Position numbers and translations under genes: made by a program
Origin: Pseudobdellovibrionaceae bacterium
GTDB lineage: Bacteria; Bdellovibrionota; UBA1018; UBA6935
DNA length: 44,621 nt
Direction of reading: 5' to 3'
Assembly (NCBI GenBank): GCA_002722705.1
Contig: PBMP01000087.1
Coordinates: forward strand, 1-44,621
Notes under the pieces: generated by a model
The model's database searches: none
Told to the model about the DNA's origin: nothing
The model's input: the letters and a program-made list of their open reading frames with translations, nothing else
In this document: positions 17,460 through 26,147 of the stretch, piece after piece
How the letters are laid out: each line of letters opens with the position of its first letter
How positions within the stretch are numbered: the stretch's first letter is position 1

Positions 17460-18743
17460 ATGTCAAAAGATCCAATAGCAATTGTTGATGGTGTTCGAAC
17501 TCCCTTTGTAAAAGCAAGAACAGTTTTTCATAAAACTCCTCCTTCTGCACTCGGAGGAGCAACGATTAGAGAAGTGATCGCAAGAACCGCGATCGATCCA
17601 TCTCTTATTGATGAAATCTTTTTTGGAATTGTCAGTGCGCCTGCTGAAGGTCCTAATATTGCGAGAGAAGCTCTTTTTGATTCAGGAATGAGTCCTGAGA
17701 TCCCATGTACAACGATTAATCGCTACTGTGCCTCAGCCCTCGAAGCATCAGCATCAATTGCTGCAAAAATTGATGCTGGACAAATTGAAATAGGAATTGC
17801 AGGAGGAGTCGAAAGTATTAGTTCGATTAGAGCTCTCTTCTCTCAAAAGGCCACCGACTATTTTCAAAATCTCATGAGAGCACGAACTCTTGGACAACGA
17901 CTCGGGATGCTTAAACAATTTAAACCCGCTTATCTCGCGCCTCATGCGCCCGGAATAAAAGAGCCAACCACTGGATTAAGCATGGGACAAAGTGCAGACC
18001 TGATGGCTCGACATTTTAAGGTAGGACGAAAAGAGCAGGATGAATACGCTGTTCAAAGTCACCATAAAGCAGCCAAGGCCTGGGAGAATGGATTTTATCA
18101 AACTCATGTTATCCCCGTTGCAACTTCTGAAGGAAAAGTCATTCATCAAGATACTGATGTAAGAGCTGATACCTCTTACGAGAAAATCGCAAAACTTAGA
18201 CCCGTATTTTATAAAGACGGGACGATCTCAGCTGCGAACTCCAGCCCTCTAACAGACGGAGCTTCTGCGCTTCTTCTAATGAAAGAATCTAAGGCGAAAG
18301 AACTTGGACTTAAAATTTTAGGGACCATCCGGTCATATGCAAACGCAGCAATTGATATTAAAAAAGAACCTCTCTTAATTGCACCCGCTTATGCAATACC
18401 AAAGGCTCTCGAAAAAGCAGGCATGAACTGGTCAGACCTCGACCTTGTCGAAGTTCATGAAGCATTCGCTGCCCAGGTGATTGCAACCATCCGAGCCATT
18501 GAATCCAAAGAATTTGCTTCTGAGAAACTAGGACTCTCAAGCCCAATCGGAAAAGTAAATCTGGACACTTTAAATATTCATGGTGGGAGTATTCCTTTGG
18601 GTCATCCTTTTGGTGCAACTGGAGTTCGAATGATTCTACAAGCCCTTCATGGATTACAAGTCACTGGTAAAAATACAGCTTTAATTAGTGTTTGTGCCGC
18701 TGGTGGACTCGGTGGTGTCATGATTGTTGAAAAAAATCAGTAG
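17460..18743 (+). CDS. Acetyl-CoA acyltransferase (FadI/FadA-type thiolase)
   Basis: 427 residues. Thiolase active-site Cys90 lies in TTINRYCASALEA, the middle His motif in VEVHEAFAAQV, the GHPFGATGVR block and the second catalytic Cys in SVCAAGGLGG, so all catalytic residues are present. Length and the RTPF..AR N-terminus favour the FadI/long FadA type acting in fatty-acid beta-oxidation (or the reverse condensation). No hydratase/dehydrogenase partner (FadJ/FadB) is in the window. The gene begins 54 bp after tolB on the same strand and may have its own promoter. Convergent context ends at aat. Confidence 0.87.
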   Translation: MSKDPIAIVDGVRTPFVKARTVFHKTPPSALGGATIREVIARTAIDPSLIDEIFFGIVSAPAEGPNIAREALFDSGMSPEIPCTTINRYCASALEASASIAAKIDAGQIEIGIAGGVESISSIRALFSQKATDYFQNLMRARTLGQRLGMLKQFKPAYLAPHAPGIKEPTTGLSMGQSADLMARHFKVGRKEQDEYAVQSHHKAAKAWENGFYQTHVIPVATSEGKVIHQDTDVRADTSYEKIAKLRPVFYKDGTISAANSSPLTDGASALLLMKESKAKELGLKILGTIRSYANAAIDIKKEPLLIAPAYAIPKALEKAGMNWSDLDLVEVHEAFAAQVIATIRAIESKEFASEKLGLSSPIGKVNLDTLNIHGGSIPLGHPFGATGVRMILQALHGLQVTGKNTALISVCAAGGLGGVMIVEKNQ

Positions 18744-18749
18744 TCATCA

Positions 18750-19403
18750 ATGCCTGAAACCGTTGTTTTTCCAGACCCGACTCACACCGATGAACATGGA
18801 ATTGTTTGTTTTGGAGGAAATCTTCTTCCTGAAACTGTTTACTCAGCTTATACCCAAGGAATTTTCCCATGGCCACATGAAGACTCTCCCCTTGCTTGGT
18901 TTTATCCACCAGAAAGAGGAGTCTTATTTTTCGATAAACTTCATTTATCCAAAAGTTTTCAACGGTTTTTAAAAAAAACAAATTATCATTCCACAGTAAA
19001 TAAAGATTTTGATTCAGTCATCAGGCAATGTGCAAATAGTCCTCGCCCCTTTCAACATTCTACTTGGATCACTGAAGAGATTATTACGGCATATACAGAA
19101 CTTCATAAAAAAGGAGTCGCTCTCAGTATAGAAGTCTGGAACGAAAACGAACTAGTAGGAGGAGTCTACGGAGTCGATGTTAAAGGCGTTTTCTCTGGAG
19201 AAAGCATGTTTCACAAAGAAGACAATGCCTCAAAATTTGCGATCCTTTCACTCATCCAAGAGCTAAAAACAAGAGGAAGAACGTGGATGGATATCCAAGT
19301 TCTCTCTCCTCATATGAAAGCAATGGGTGCAGAACTTATTCCTCGGTCAGAGTTTTTGAGTCTGTTGAGGCAGGAACAGAAGAAATTTGAGATGAAGGCT
19401 TGA
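18750..19403 (+). CDS. aat: Leucyl/phenylalanyl-tRNA--protein transferase
   Basis: 217 residues, the usual length of Aat. Diagnostic blocks: CFGGNLLPETVYSAYTQGIFPWP, LAWFYPPERGVLF, SVIRQCA, TWITEEIITAYTELHKKGVALSIEVW, GGVYGVDVKGVFSGESMF and the DIQVLSPHMKAMGAELIPR end. Aat adds Leu or Phe to N-terminal Lys/Arg, creating degrons read by ClpS. It follows the thiolase by 6 bp and its 3' end overlaps the convergent clpA by 68 bp, so the N-degron writer, reader and unfoldase are adjacent. Confidence 0.92.
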   Translation: MPETVVFPDPTHTDEHGIVCFGGNLLPETVYSAYTQGIFPWPHEDSPLAWFYPPERGVLFFDKLHLSKSFQRFLKKTNYHSTVNKDFDSVIRQCANSPRPFQHSTWITEEIITAYTELHKKGVALSIEVWNENELVGGVYGVDVKGVFSGESMFHKEDNASKFAILSLIQELKTRGRTWMDIQVLSPHMKAMGAELIPRSEFLSLLRQEQKKFEMKA

Positions 19404-21693
19404 TTTCAAACTCAAGTTCTTTCGTATCAGAATTCAGCTTTACCTTCACACTCCCTCCTTTTTCAAGTTGCCCGAAAAGAATTTCTTCAGAAAGAGGTTT
19501 TTTAATTTGATCTTGAATGAGTCTCGCCATCGGACGCGCTCCCATCAATCGATCATATCCTTGAGAGGCAAGCCATTCTCTAGCTTCTGTTTCAAACTCA
19601 ATTTCAACATTCTTAGCTAAAAGCTGAGACTCCAATTCTAAAATCTGTTTTCCCACCACCTGGGCTACTGTCATTGGATCAAGTGGATTAAAGAAAACCA
19701 TCGCATCCAGTCTATTTCTGAATTCTGGTGTAAATGTTTTTTCAACAACTTTTTTTGATGCCTGTGAAACATCATGATCCTTAAAAATACCGATAGGATT
19801 TTTCTCATGTTCACGGGATCCCACGTTAGAAGTCATGACTAAAGTTACATTTCTAAAATCAGCTTTTTTACCATTATTATCAGTCAACATACCGTGATCC
19901 ATTACTTGCAAAAGAATATTCCACACGTCAGGATGTGCTTTTTCAATTTCATCAAGTAAAACGACGGCATGAGGAGATTTTCTGACAGCTTCAGTTAATA
20001 AACCTGCCTGATCAAAACCCACATACCCCGGAGGAGCGCCAATCAAACGAGAAACCGTATGTTTCTCCATATATTCACTCATATCGTAACGTAAAAAAGG
20101 AACTCCCAAAGAATGAGAAAGCTGTTTCGTCAATTCTGTCTTTCCAACACCTGTAGGTCCACAAAACAAAAAACTTCCCACTGGTTTTTCTCCGGAACGT
20201 AGCCCCGAACGAGCCAGTTGAATTGAAGTCACAAGTGCATCGATTGCCTGATCCTGACCAAAAATACTGAGCTTTAAATCTCTTCTTAGATTCTTTAGTC
20301 TCTCTTTTTGATTTTGAGAAACCGTTCTTTCAGGAATTCTTGCAATTCGAGCAATCATCTGCTCAACTGCTTCAGGACCAATTTCTGTCACTTCGTCTTC
20401 ATTCCCTCCTTTTTCAAGGCGTTGAATTCGAGTTCGAGCACCGACTTCATCAATCACATCAATTGCTTTATCAGGAAGAAATCGATCAGTAATATGTTTT
20501 CTCGACAAATCAACAGCTGCTCTAATTGCCTCTGGAAGATAATGAACGCCATGATGTTCTTCAAAGCGATCAATGAGTCCATTAATAATTTGAACTGTCT
20601 CTTCTCCGGATGGTTCTTCTATATCTATTTTCTGAAACCTTCGAGCAAGCGCTTGGTCTTTTTCAAAAATGGTTCGATACTCTTGATAGGTTGTCGAACC
20701 AATACATCGTAAATCACCTCTGGAAAGCATCGGCTTTAAAAGATTTGCCGCATCCAAAACTCCACCACTCACAGCTCCAGCACCAATAATTGTGTGAATC
20801 TCATCAATAAATAAAACGGGAAAAACACCAGATTTTTTAAGCGCTTTTAATTCAGAAAAAATTTCTTTTAATCTCTGCTCAAAATCACCACGAAACTTAG
20901 CACCTGCAAGCAAAGATCCCATATCTAAAGAAAAAACCTGTGCATCTTTTAGTACTGAAGGAACTTTTTTTTCAACAATTTGCCTAGCAAGCCCTTCGGC
21001 CATCGCTGTTTTACCTACTCCTGCTTCTCCAACTAAAAGAGGATTGTTTTTTCTACGACGACAAAGTGTTTGGATAAGTCTTTCAAGCTCTTTTTTTCTT
21101 CCAACCAAAGGATCTATCTCACCCTCTGACACCAATGTATTCAAATTAACAGTATAGCTTTCAAGAGCCGTTTTTTTCTTTTTCACTGGAGAAGAAACTT
21201 CATCATCATAATCTGCTTCTTCAATTTCTTCACTATGATGACTGCCATGACTCAAATAATTAATGACATCGAGTCGCTGAATCCCTTGTTTTGCTAGCAG
21301 GTGAACTACAAATGAATCCTTTGCTTGAAACAACGAAACAAAAAGATCCTCAGGAGTAATTTCATCTTTCCCCGCAGATTGAACTTGAAAGAGCGCTCTT
21401 TGCATCAAGCGTTGTATATTCAATGTAGCCACCGGTTGTTCAGGGATTTCATCTCCCTCTGAATGATCTAAGTCTGCAATTTTTGAATTTTTAGGAACTT
21501 CCTTTTCAATATGCTCATTCAATGCGTGAGTCATTTCATCTGGACTTGCACCACAAGATAAAACCACATCCAAAATCGAATCCTCATCCAATAAACTCAA
21601 AAAAACATGCTCTAATGTAATGTACTCATGACTTGATTCGACTGCTATTTTATAAGCTCGATTAAGAACCGCTTCTGCTCGTTTTCCTATCAT
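19336..21693 (-). CDS. clpA: ATP-dependent Clp protease ATPase subunit ClpA
   Basis: The ATG at 21693 has AAGGGT about 8 bases upstream and lies 13 bp after the clpS stop; the longer frame begins at a TTG inside clpS. This gives 785 residues. N-domain (1-~145), an acidic linker, D1 AAA+ with Walker A GEAGVGKT (~222-229) and Walker B LFIDEIHT, D2 with Walker A GPTGVGKT (~512-519) and LLDEIEKAHP. The loop NPIGIF (~633-637) matches the IGL/F loop that docks on ClpP, and the N-domain start (KRAEAVLNRAY) is ClpA-like rather than ClpB (no M-domain). clpP itself is not in the window. Confidence 0.93.
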   Translation of the reverse strand: MIGKRAEAVLNRAYKIAVESSHEYITLEHVFLSLLDEDSILDVVLSCGASPDEMTHALNEHIEKEVPKNSKIADLDHSEGDEIPEQPVATLNIQRLMQRALFQVQSAGKDEITPEDLFVSLFQAKDSFVVHLLAKQGIQRLDVINYLSHGSHHSEEIEEADYDDEVSSPVKKKKTALESYTVNLNTLVSEGEIDPLVGRKKELERLIQTLCRRRKNNPLLVGEAGVGKTAMAEGLARQIVEKKVPSVLKDAQVFSLDMGSLLAGAKFRGDFEQRLKEIFSELKALKKSGVFPVLFIDEIHTIIGAGAVSGGVLDAANLLKPMLSRGDLRCIGSTTYQEYRTIFEKDQALARRFQKIDIEEPSGEETVQIINGLIDRFEEHHGVHYLPEAIRAAVDLSRKHITDRFLPDKAIDVIDEVGARTRIQRLEKGGNEDEVTEIGPEAVEQMIARIARIPERTVSQNQKERLKNLRRDLKLSIFGQDQAIDALVTSIQLARSGLRSGEKPVGSFLFCGPTGVGKTELTKQLSHSLGVPFLRYDMSEYMEKHTVSRLIGAPPGYVGFDQAGLLTEAVRKSPHAVVLLDEIEKAHPDVWNILLQVMDHGMLTDNNGKKADFRNVTLVMTSNVGSREHEKNPIGIFKDHDVSQASKKVVEKTFTPEFRNRLDAMVFFNPLDPMTVAQVVGKQILELESQLLAKNVEIEFETEAREWLASQGYDRLMGARPMARLIQDQIKKPLSEEILFGQLEKGGSVKVKLNSDTKELEFEIKPSSQISSVPASTDSKTLTEE

Positions 21694-21706
21694 AAATTTT
21701 ACCCTT

Positions 21707-22030
21707 TTATTTAGAAGAATCCGACTCAATCGTACAGCGCAACGGAAACTCTTCTTGTCGAGCCAAGTCTTCTACTTGACTCACTTTTGTTTCGGCGATT
21801 TCAAGAGTATATCGACCAGCAACTCCTCTTCCTTTTTTATGGACTGACCACATCACTTCATGCGCTTCTTCTGAAGTTTTATGAAAAAACTTCTGTAAAA
21901 CGTATATAACAAACTCCATTGTTGTGTAGTCGTCATTATGAAGAATCACCAGGTACTTCCCTGGCTCTTTTACTTCATTTTGATCTTCAAGTATCACCTC
22001 TGATTCATCTTGATGAGAGTCGTTTGCCAT
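21707..22030 (-). CDS. clpS: ATP-dependent Clp protease adaptor ClpS
   Basis: 107 residues. The core is unmistakable: YLVILHNDDYTTMEFVIYVL with Asn32/Asp33/Asp34 of the degron pocket, VHKKGRGVAGRYTLEIAETKV, and a C-terminal FPLRCTIE. ClpS binds N-terminal Leu, Phe, Trp or Tyr and hands the substrate to ClpA. It is first in the clpS-clpA operon; divergent from the cpaF-like gene with a 114-bp shared spacer. Confidence 0.95.
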   Translation of the reverse strand: MANDSHQDESEVILEDQNEVKEPGKYLVILHNDDYTTMEFVIYVLQKFFHKTSEEAHEVMWSVHKKGRGVAGRYTLEIAETKVSQVEDLARQEEFPLRCTIESDSSK

Positions 22031-22099
22031 ACACCTCTCAAGATAACATAACTATGAGGTCGATTTCACTGATGTCAAACTGACAAAACTCTAGGAAAT

Positions 22100-22137
22100 T
22101 TTTACCGAATTTCAAATTCAATCCTTTTTCGGTAAAA
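22100..22137. promoter_or_regulatory. 10-bp inverted repeat just upstream of the CpaF-like gene
   Basis: TTTTACCGAA (22100-22109) and TTCGGTAAAA (22128-22137) are perfect inverted repeats separated by 18 bases, ending 7 bases before the ATG at 22145. No other Shine-Dalgarno is obvious there. It could be an operator or an RNA hairpin controlling access to the start codon. Confidence 0.45.
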
Positions 22138-22144
22138 TAGCTTC

Positions 22145-23320
22145 ATGGCATCTGAGAGAAAACCTCGATTTCCAAAAGCAATCCCCAACCCTGCAGGTAA
22201 GACACTAGAAAAACCTCAATTAGAAAAACTTGTCAGTAACAATCAAGCTTTAATTGAACCCCCAGAAATCCTTGATTTAGGAATTCTCACACCGCTTCTT
22301 CAAGATCCGGACATCACTGAAATCATGGTCAATGATGTCCGAAATGTAATGGTTGAAATCAAAGGAAGAATTGCAAATACTTCAATTCGTTTTCAAAGAA
22401 ACGAAGAAATTCATGCGCTCATTCGAACAATGATTGGGGATCGTCAAATTCTCATTGATGATTATCATCCTTACGCTAATTTTAGTCTTTCTGATGGGTC
22501 GAGAGTCAATATCGTTCACCCTCCGGTTACTGAAAAAGGTCCTTGTATTACGATTCGAAAGTTTCCCAAAAGACTTTCTGCTCAAGACCTAACTGAAAGT
22601 AAATTTTGGGATGAAAGAATTGCAACTTTTCTCCATAGCTGTGTTGTCGGTAATTTGAATATTTTGATTTCAGGAGGAACAGGAAGTGGAAAAACAAGCT
22701 TAATGAATGTTTTAGCAAATATGATTCCTAAATCAGAAAGAATCCTAACGATTGAGGACACTCCAGAACTTCATCTCCTTCAAAAAAATACAGTTCAAAT
22801 GATAACTCAACCTCCAAGTCCCAGTCATTCCGGAATTACAGCAAGAGACCTTATGACGAATTCACTTCGTATGAGACCTGATCGAATCATCATTGGAGAA
22901 TGTAGGAGTGATGAGGCTCTCGACATGCTACAAGCAATGAATACTGGGCATGACGGTTCTATGACTACCATTCATGCAAACGCAGCTCGTGAAAGTATTT
23001 CTCGATTAGAGACCCTATGCATGATGACAGGAGTAGAAATTCCACTAAGAGCCATTCGACGACAGATCGTCAATGCAATTGACCTTGTGGTCCAAGTCAG
23101 TCGATTTAGAAACGGATATCGCAGGATTGTGTCTATCCAAGAAGTCGTAGGGATGGAGGGTGAAATTGTTACTATGCAAGAGCTTTTTCACTATCAATAC
23201 CATCCAGTTTCACCGGATGGTGCTCGCCACGGCACATTTAAAAGCCTTGGACTCATTCCTTCGTTTACAGAGAAACTCAAAGAGCAAGGAATTCAGTTTC
23301 CTCCTTCGTTTTTTTCTTAA
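22145..23320 (+). CDS. CpaF/TadA-type secretion ATPase, orphan
   Basis: 391 residues. N-terminal domain with [20 protein letters not shown] and a [11 protein letters not shown] block, the RKFPKR linker, Walker [10 protein letters not shown], the Asp box [14 protein letters not shown], Walker B region [25 protein letters not shown] and the His box [13 protein letters not shown]; quoted in short pieces. This is the CpaF/TadA branch of the type II/IV secretion ATPases. No prepilin, TadB/TadC or secretin gene is nearby, so the machine it drives is encoded elsewhere. Single gene between divergent clpS and a convergent unknown. Confidence 0.88.
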   Translation: MASERKPRFPKAIPNPAGKTLEKPQLEKLVSNNQALIEPPEILDLGILTPLLQDPDITEIMVNDVRNVMVEIKGRIANTSIRFQRNEEIHALIRTMIGDRQILIDDYHPYANFSLSDGSRVNIVHPPVTEKGPCITIRKFPKRLSAQDLTESKFWDERIATFLHSCVVGNLNILISGGTGSGKTSLMNVLANMIPKSERILTIEDTPELHLLQKNTVQMITQPPSPSHSGITARDLMTNSLRMRPDRIIIGECRSDEALDMLQAMNTGHDGSMTTIHANAARESISRLETLCMMTGVEIPLRAIRRQIVNAIDLVVQVSRFRNGYRRIVSIQEVVGMEGEIVTMQELFHYQYHPVSPDGARHGTFKSLGLIPSFTEKLKEQGIQFPPSFFS

Positions 23321-24178
23321 TTACTCTTTATTAAAATAATTTAGAGTTCGATGAACTCGATTGAGAGACTCCCACCGTATCCGATCAGAACTCACCGATC
23401 TTGCCCAACCAAAATGAAAGGCTTCATCTGATTTATTCCTTAAGGGAAGACCATAGTCGATTTTATATTCAGAAAAATGTTTTTGCCATTGAGAATACCA
23501 AAGAGATAATTCTTGATTGCTCTTTTCTTTTTCTTCAATCACTTTTAAAACTTCATCTCCTAATATTCTTTTTAGAGTATAAATAGAGGCTCCAACAAAA
23601 TGTTTCGAATAATTGTCAGCAAGTCTCTCCACGTCCAATTCTTTTTTAACCGGCTGCTCTTCTAATTGGGGAACATGAGTCCCTTCTACATACTCAACTT
23701 CAGCAGGTTCTGACAAAGGTAATGCATCACTCGTACTAAAATGAGAAATTTCAGGTCTGTCTTTTTGAAGAAGAGCAAGTTCTCTTCCAAATATACTTAA
23801 CGCCCTAGCAGTTGCACCAGGGTTATTCTTTTCAAGTTCACGATAACGAGATGAATGAGTGAGTCCGTTATAAACCCCTTCAATTGAAGCGCCCTGATTT
23901 AAACTATCCACCCAGTTTCCAAACTCTATTTTTTTTATTTTTTTTGATAAAAAAACAACTCGATAAACTTCTTGAAGTAACTCTTGATGCATCAATGATC
24001 GTTTTTTTAAATAATCAGGATCATTTACATCTACTGAATGAGATTGACGATCTTTTTTCCACCAATGAACAAAGAGTTGATCAAAATAAAAATCTACTCT
24101 TTTTGCGATGGGACGGGGGAGAGCCAAATATAACAGGCAAACTCCCCCTAAAAAAATGATTCCTCTAAATTTTTTCAT
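23321..24178 (-). CDS. Membrane-anchored protein of unknown function
   Basis: 285 residues. An N-terminal hydrophobic helix (~5-22, IIFLGGVCLLYLALP) anchors an otherwise soluble, charged, mostly helical chain. A Pro/Glu-rich linker lies around residues 150-180; conserved-looking aromatic segments near the C-terminus include LSLWYSQWQKHFSEY. I recognise no family. It starts 2 bp after the barrel-like gene (24181-24942) and so is probably the last gene of that operon. It ends 1 bp after the cpaF-like stop on the other strand. Confidence 0.5.
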   Translation of the reverse strand: MKKFRGIIFLGGVCLLYLALPRPIAKRVDFYFDQLFVHWWKKDRQSHSVDVNDPDYLKKRSLMHQELLQEVYRVVFLSKKIKKIEFGNWVDSLNQGASIEGVYNGLTHSSRYRELEKNNPGATARALSIFGRELALLQKDRPEISHFSTSDALPLSEPAEVEYVEGTHVPQLEEQPVKKELDVERLADNYSKHFVGASIYTLKRILGDEVLKVIEEKEKSNQELSLWYSQWQKHFSEYKIDYGLPLRNKSDEAFHFGWARSVSSDRIRWESLNRVHRTLNYFNKE

Positions 24179-24180
24179 TC

Positions 24181-24942
24181 TTAAAAATTCAAAGCGGCCT
24201 TTAACCCATAAGTAGTAGGTGCATTTGAACTAAATCCGAACATGGTTTCAAAAGTAATATGAAAAAAACCAAGCTGAAGAGGAAGACCCGCGAAAAATCG
24301 AGGCACCGCAAAAGTAGAAGATGCACTCAAATTAACTGGAAGCTCTCCGGAATCAAATCCAACTTCCCCCGAAGCATAAATAAAACCCGCCCCAACGTAA
24401 GGTTCGATCAAAAACAATGGATAGGAAGCAACGACATCAATAGCATGAGACCTTGCCTGAAAGATACTCAATGTAGAATAACTCAAACTATATCGAGCAG
24501 CGACTGACGGTCCTTTTCCCTCAATGAAAGCCCACTGAACGTCAAGTCCATAAAAGCTTCCTAAGCTAGAAAGACTGAAATAAGAAAACCCAAGATCAAT
24601 TCCAAAACCAAGTCCTTTTGCAATGTAAAGCTTTGGTAGAGGAAGAATTGAAGAAGCGGTACTTGTTCCACCAAGGAGAGCAAGAGCTGTTGAGAAATTT
24701 GTAGGTAAATTAAGACCTACCACAGATACGCCAAGCTCAAATCCCGGAAACCCTCCCAGAGAACTAGCAGGCCTCATACTTCGATGATCTCCCCCAAGAG
24801 CCAAAAAGCCAATTAAGCTATCAACACTATCTTGAGTCAAACCATTTAAAAGTGATGTATCAAAAGTAAAAACAGCTGATCGTGCACTCGATGTTTGAAA
24901 TAGTAAAACTACCCCTAATAACAATGATGATTTTTTTTTCAT
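24181..24942 (-). CDS. Exported outer-membrane barrel-like protein
   Basis: 253 residues with a signal peptide (MKKKSSLLLGVVLLFQTSSARSA). The body is Gly/Ser/Leu-rich with alternating strands (GFGIDLGFSYFSLSSLG, FLIEPYVGAGFIYASG, LGFFHITFETMFGFSS) and ends YGLKAALNF with a terminal Phe, as in outer-membrane barrels. No specific family recognised. It lies downstream of the XRE regulator with a 54-bp gap, so it could be its regulatory target. Confidence 0.55.
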   Translation of the reverse strand: MKKKSSLLLGVVLLFQTSSARSAVFTFDTSLLNGLTQDSVDSLIGFLALGGDHRSMRPASSLGGFPGFELGVSVVGLNLPTNFSTALALLGGTSTASSILPLPKLYIAKGLGFGIDLGFSYFSLSSLGSFYGLDVQWAFIEGKGPSVAARYSLSYSTLSIFQARSHAIDVVASYPLFLIEPYVGAGFIYASGEVGFDSGELPVNLSASSTFAVPRFFAGLPLQLGFFHITFETMFGFSSNAPTTYGLKAALNF

Positions 24943-24996
24943 TAAAGAATCCCCCTTTATTTCTAAAACAATTGATATAACTACTGTATCAAGGTT

Positions 24997-25995
24997 TTAA
25001 GATTTGTTGGATTCTTCTTTTAAAGCTTTTGTAGAAGTCGCTTGTAAATCAGTAACGAGTCCTGGATTTACCCCTAAATCGCCAGAACTCTGACGAAAAC
25101 TTGAAGGTCTTTCAAAACGTTTTCCAACGACAAAGCAGGATGAATAGATTTCATCTGTTGGTTCTGGATCAAATCCACTAACAATAGAGTCTACCAAGGT
25201 TTCCAGTTTACCTATTAACTGCCCTACTTGTTTTCGAGATAACGGACGAGTCACAATACTTCGATAGGCAAGGCGATTTGAAACATCTTCAAATTCTAAA
25301 TTTTTTAAAATTCGGTCGACATTATAGGAAACGTTGGTGTTTCTTAATTTAAAAAAGTCTTCATCATCAGGAAAGTAGAAAACTCTTTTGGCTACACGAC
25401 ACTTTCCATTTTCCAATTGAATCACTTGTAAATCTGAAAGTTTTTTAGTCATTAACTCGATTTGACTCGTAGGAAGCTCAAAAGCGATTGCCAACTCTTC
25501 TAATGAAATCCACTCACCCAAAAATCCATTTAAATAGGTAAAAATATCTCGATAAACAGGGTTGGACTCAAAAACATCCCGATAAGCAGAATGAAAAATA
25601 ACCATTCGATCAATAGGACCAGAACGACGAAAGACACCCGTTGATTTCGAATCAGAAGAACCACCTGCTCCTCTCAGCTGAGCGTCTGTTAAATCATCAT
25701 TACGAAAACGCTCCAAAATCTGATCGATCTCTTCGATCGCTGAATCAGTTCCGGTTTGCGCCCTGCACCATTCCATCAATCCTTCAAAAAGGGGAATCTC
25801 TAAAAGACGACAAAGCTTAAGAGCCTGATCTAAGTTAGGAAGCTGGTCACCTGCTTCGTACCGCGAATACTGGGGGTAACTAATTCCAACATCAGTATGA
25901 GTACAAAGCTCACGAGCAGAGCGATACTTTTGAGTTCGTACTCTCTTAAGGAAAGCACCCCATGTTGGGTATTTCCGTTTCACTTCACCATTCAT
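24997..25995 (-). CDS. XRE helix-turn-helix regulator with TIGR02147/DUF4423-like C-terminal domain
   Basis: ATG at 25995 chosen over a TTG three codons upstream; 332 residues. Residues ~8-65 form a lambda-repressor-type HTH (WGAFLKRVRTQKYRSARELC, then SYPQYSRYEAG and LDQALKLCRLL). The rest resembles the TIGR02147/DUF4423-like module common in Bdellovibrionota and Fibrobacter: LNGFLGEWISLEELAIAFEL as a winged-helix-like unit, then SYNVDRILKNLEF and a C-terminal ~REQ-type four-strand half. It heads a three-gene minus operon and is divergent from the AAA+ relic. Ligand and targets unknown. Confidence 0.65.
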   Translation of the reverse strand: MNGEVKRKYPTWGAFLKRVRTQKYRSARELCTHTDVGISYPQYSRYEAGDQLPNLDQALKLCRLLEIPLFEGLMEWCRAQTGTDSAIEEIDQILERFRNDDLTDAQLRGAGGSSDSKSTGVFRRSGPIDRMVIFHSAYRDVFESNPVYRDIFTYLNGFLGEWISLEELAIAFELPTSQIELMTKKLSDLQVIQLENGKCRVAKRVFYFPDDEDFFKLRNTNVSYNVDRILKNLEFEDVSNRLAYRSIVTRPLSRKQVGQLIGKLETLVDSIVSGFDPEPTDEIYSSCFVVGKRFERPSSFRQSSGDLGVNPGLVTDLQATSTKALKEESNKS

Positions 25996-26000
25996 GCGAC

Positions 26001-26010
26001 GCAATATTGC
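26001..26010. promoter_or_regulatory. Perfect palindrome upstream of the XRE gene
   Basis: GCAATATTGC is a perfect 10-bp palindrome starting 6 bases upstream of the XRE start codon in the 152-bp divergent spacer. XRE repressors often bind such dyads at their own promoters; here it is only a candidate. Confidence 0.3.
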
Positions 26011-26147
26011 ACACAGTGAAACATAAATCGAGATTTTTTTGATTTTTTGTGTTTTTTTCTCTTGTAGCGTTAATTATTCTCATAAAATCATTTTTTCTTG
26101 CAGAATAGATATAAAAGCCTTAGTTCCATAGCCGGAGAGACAAAAAT

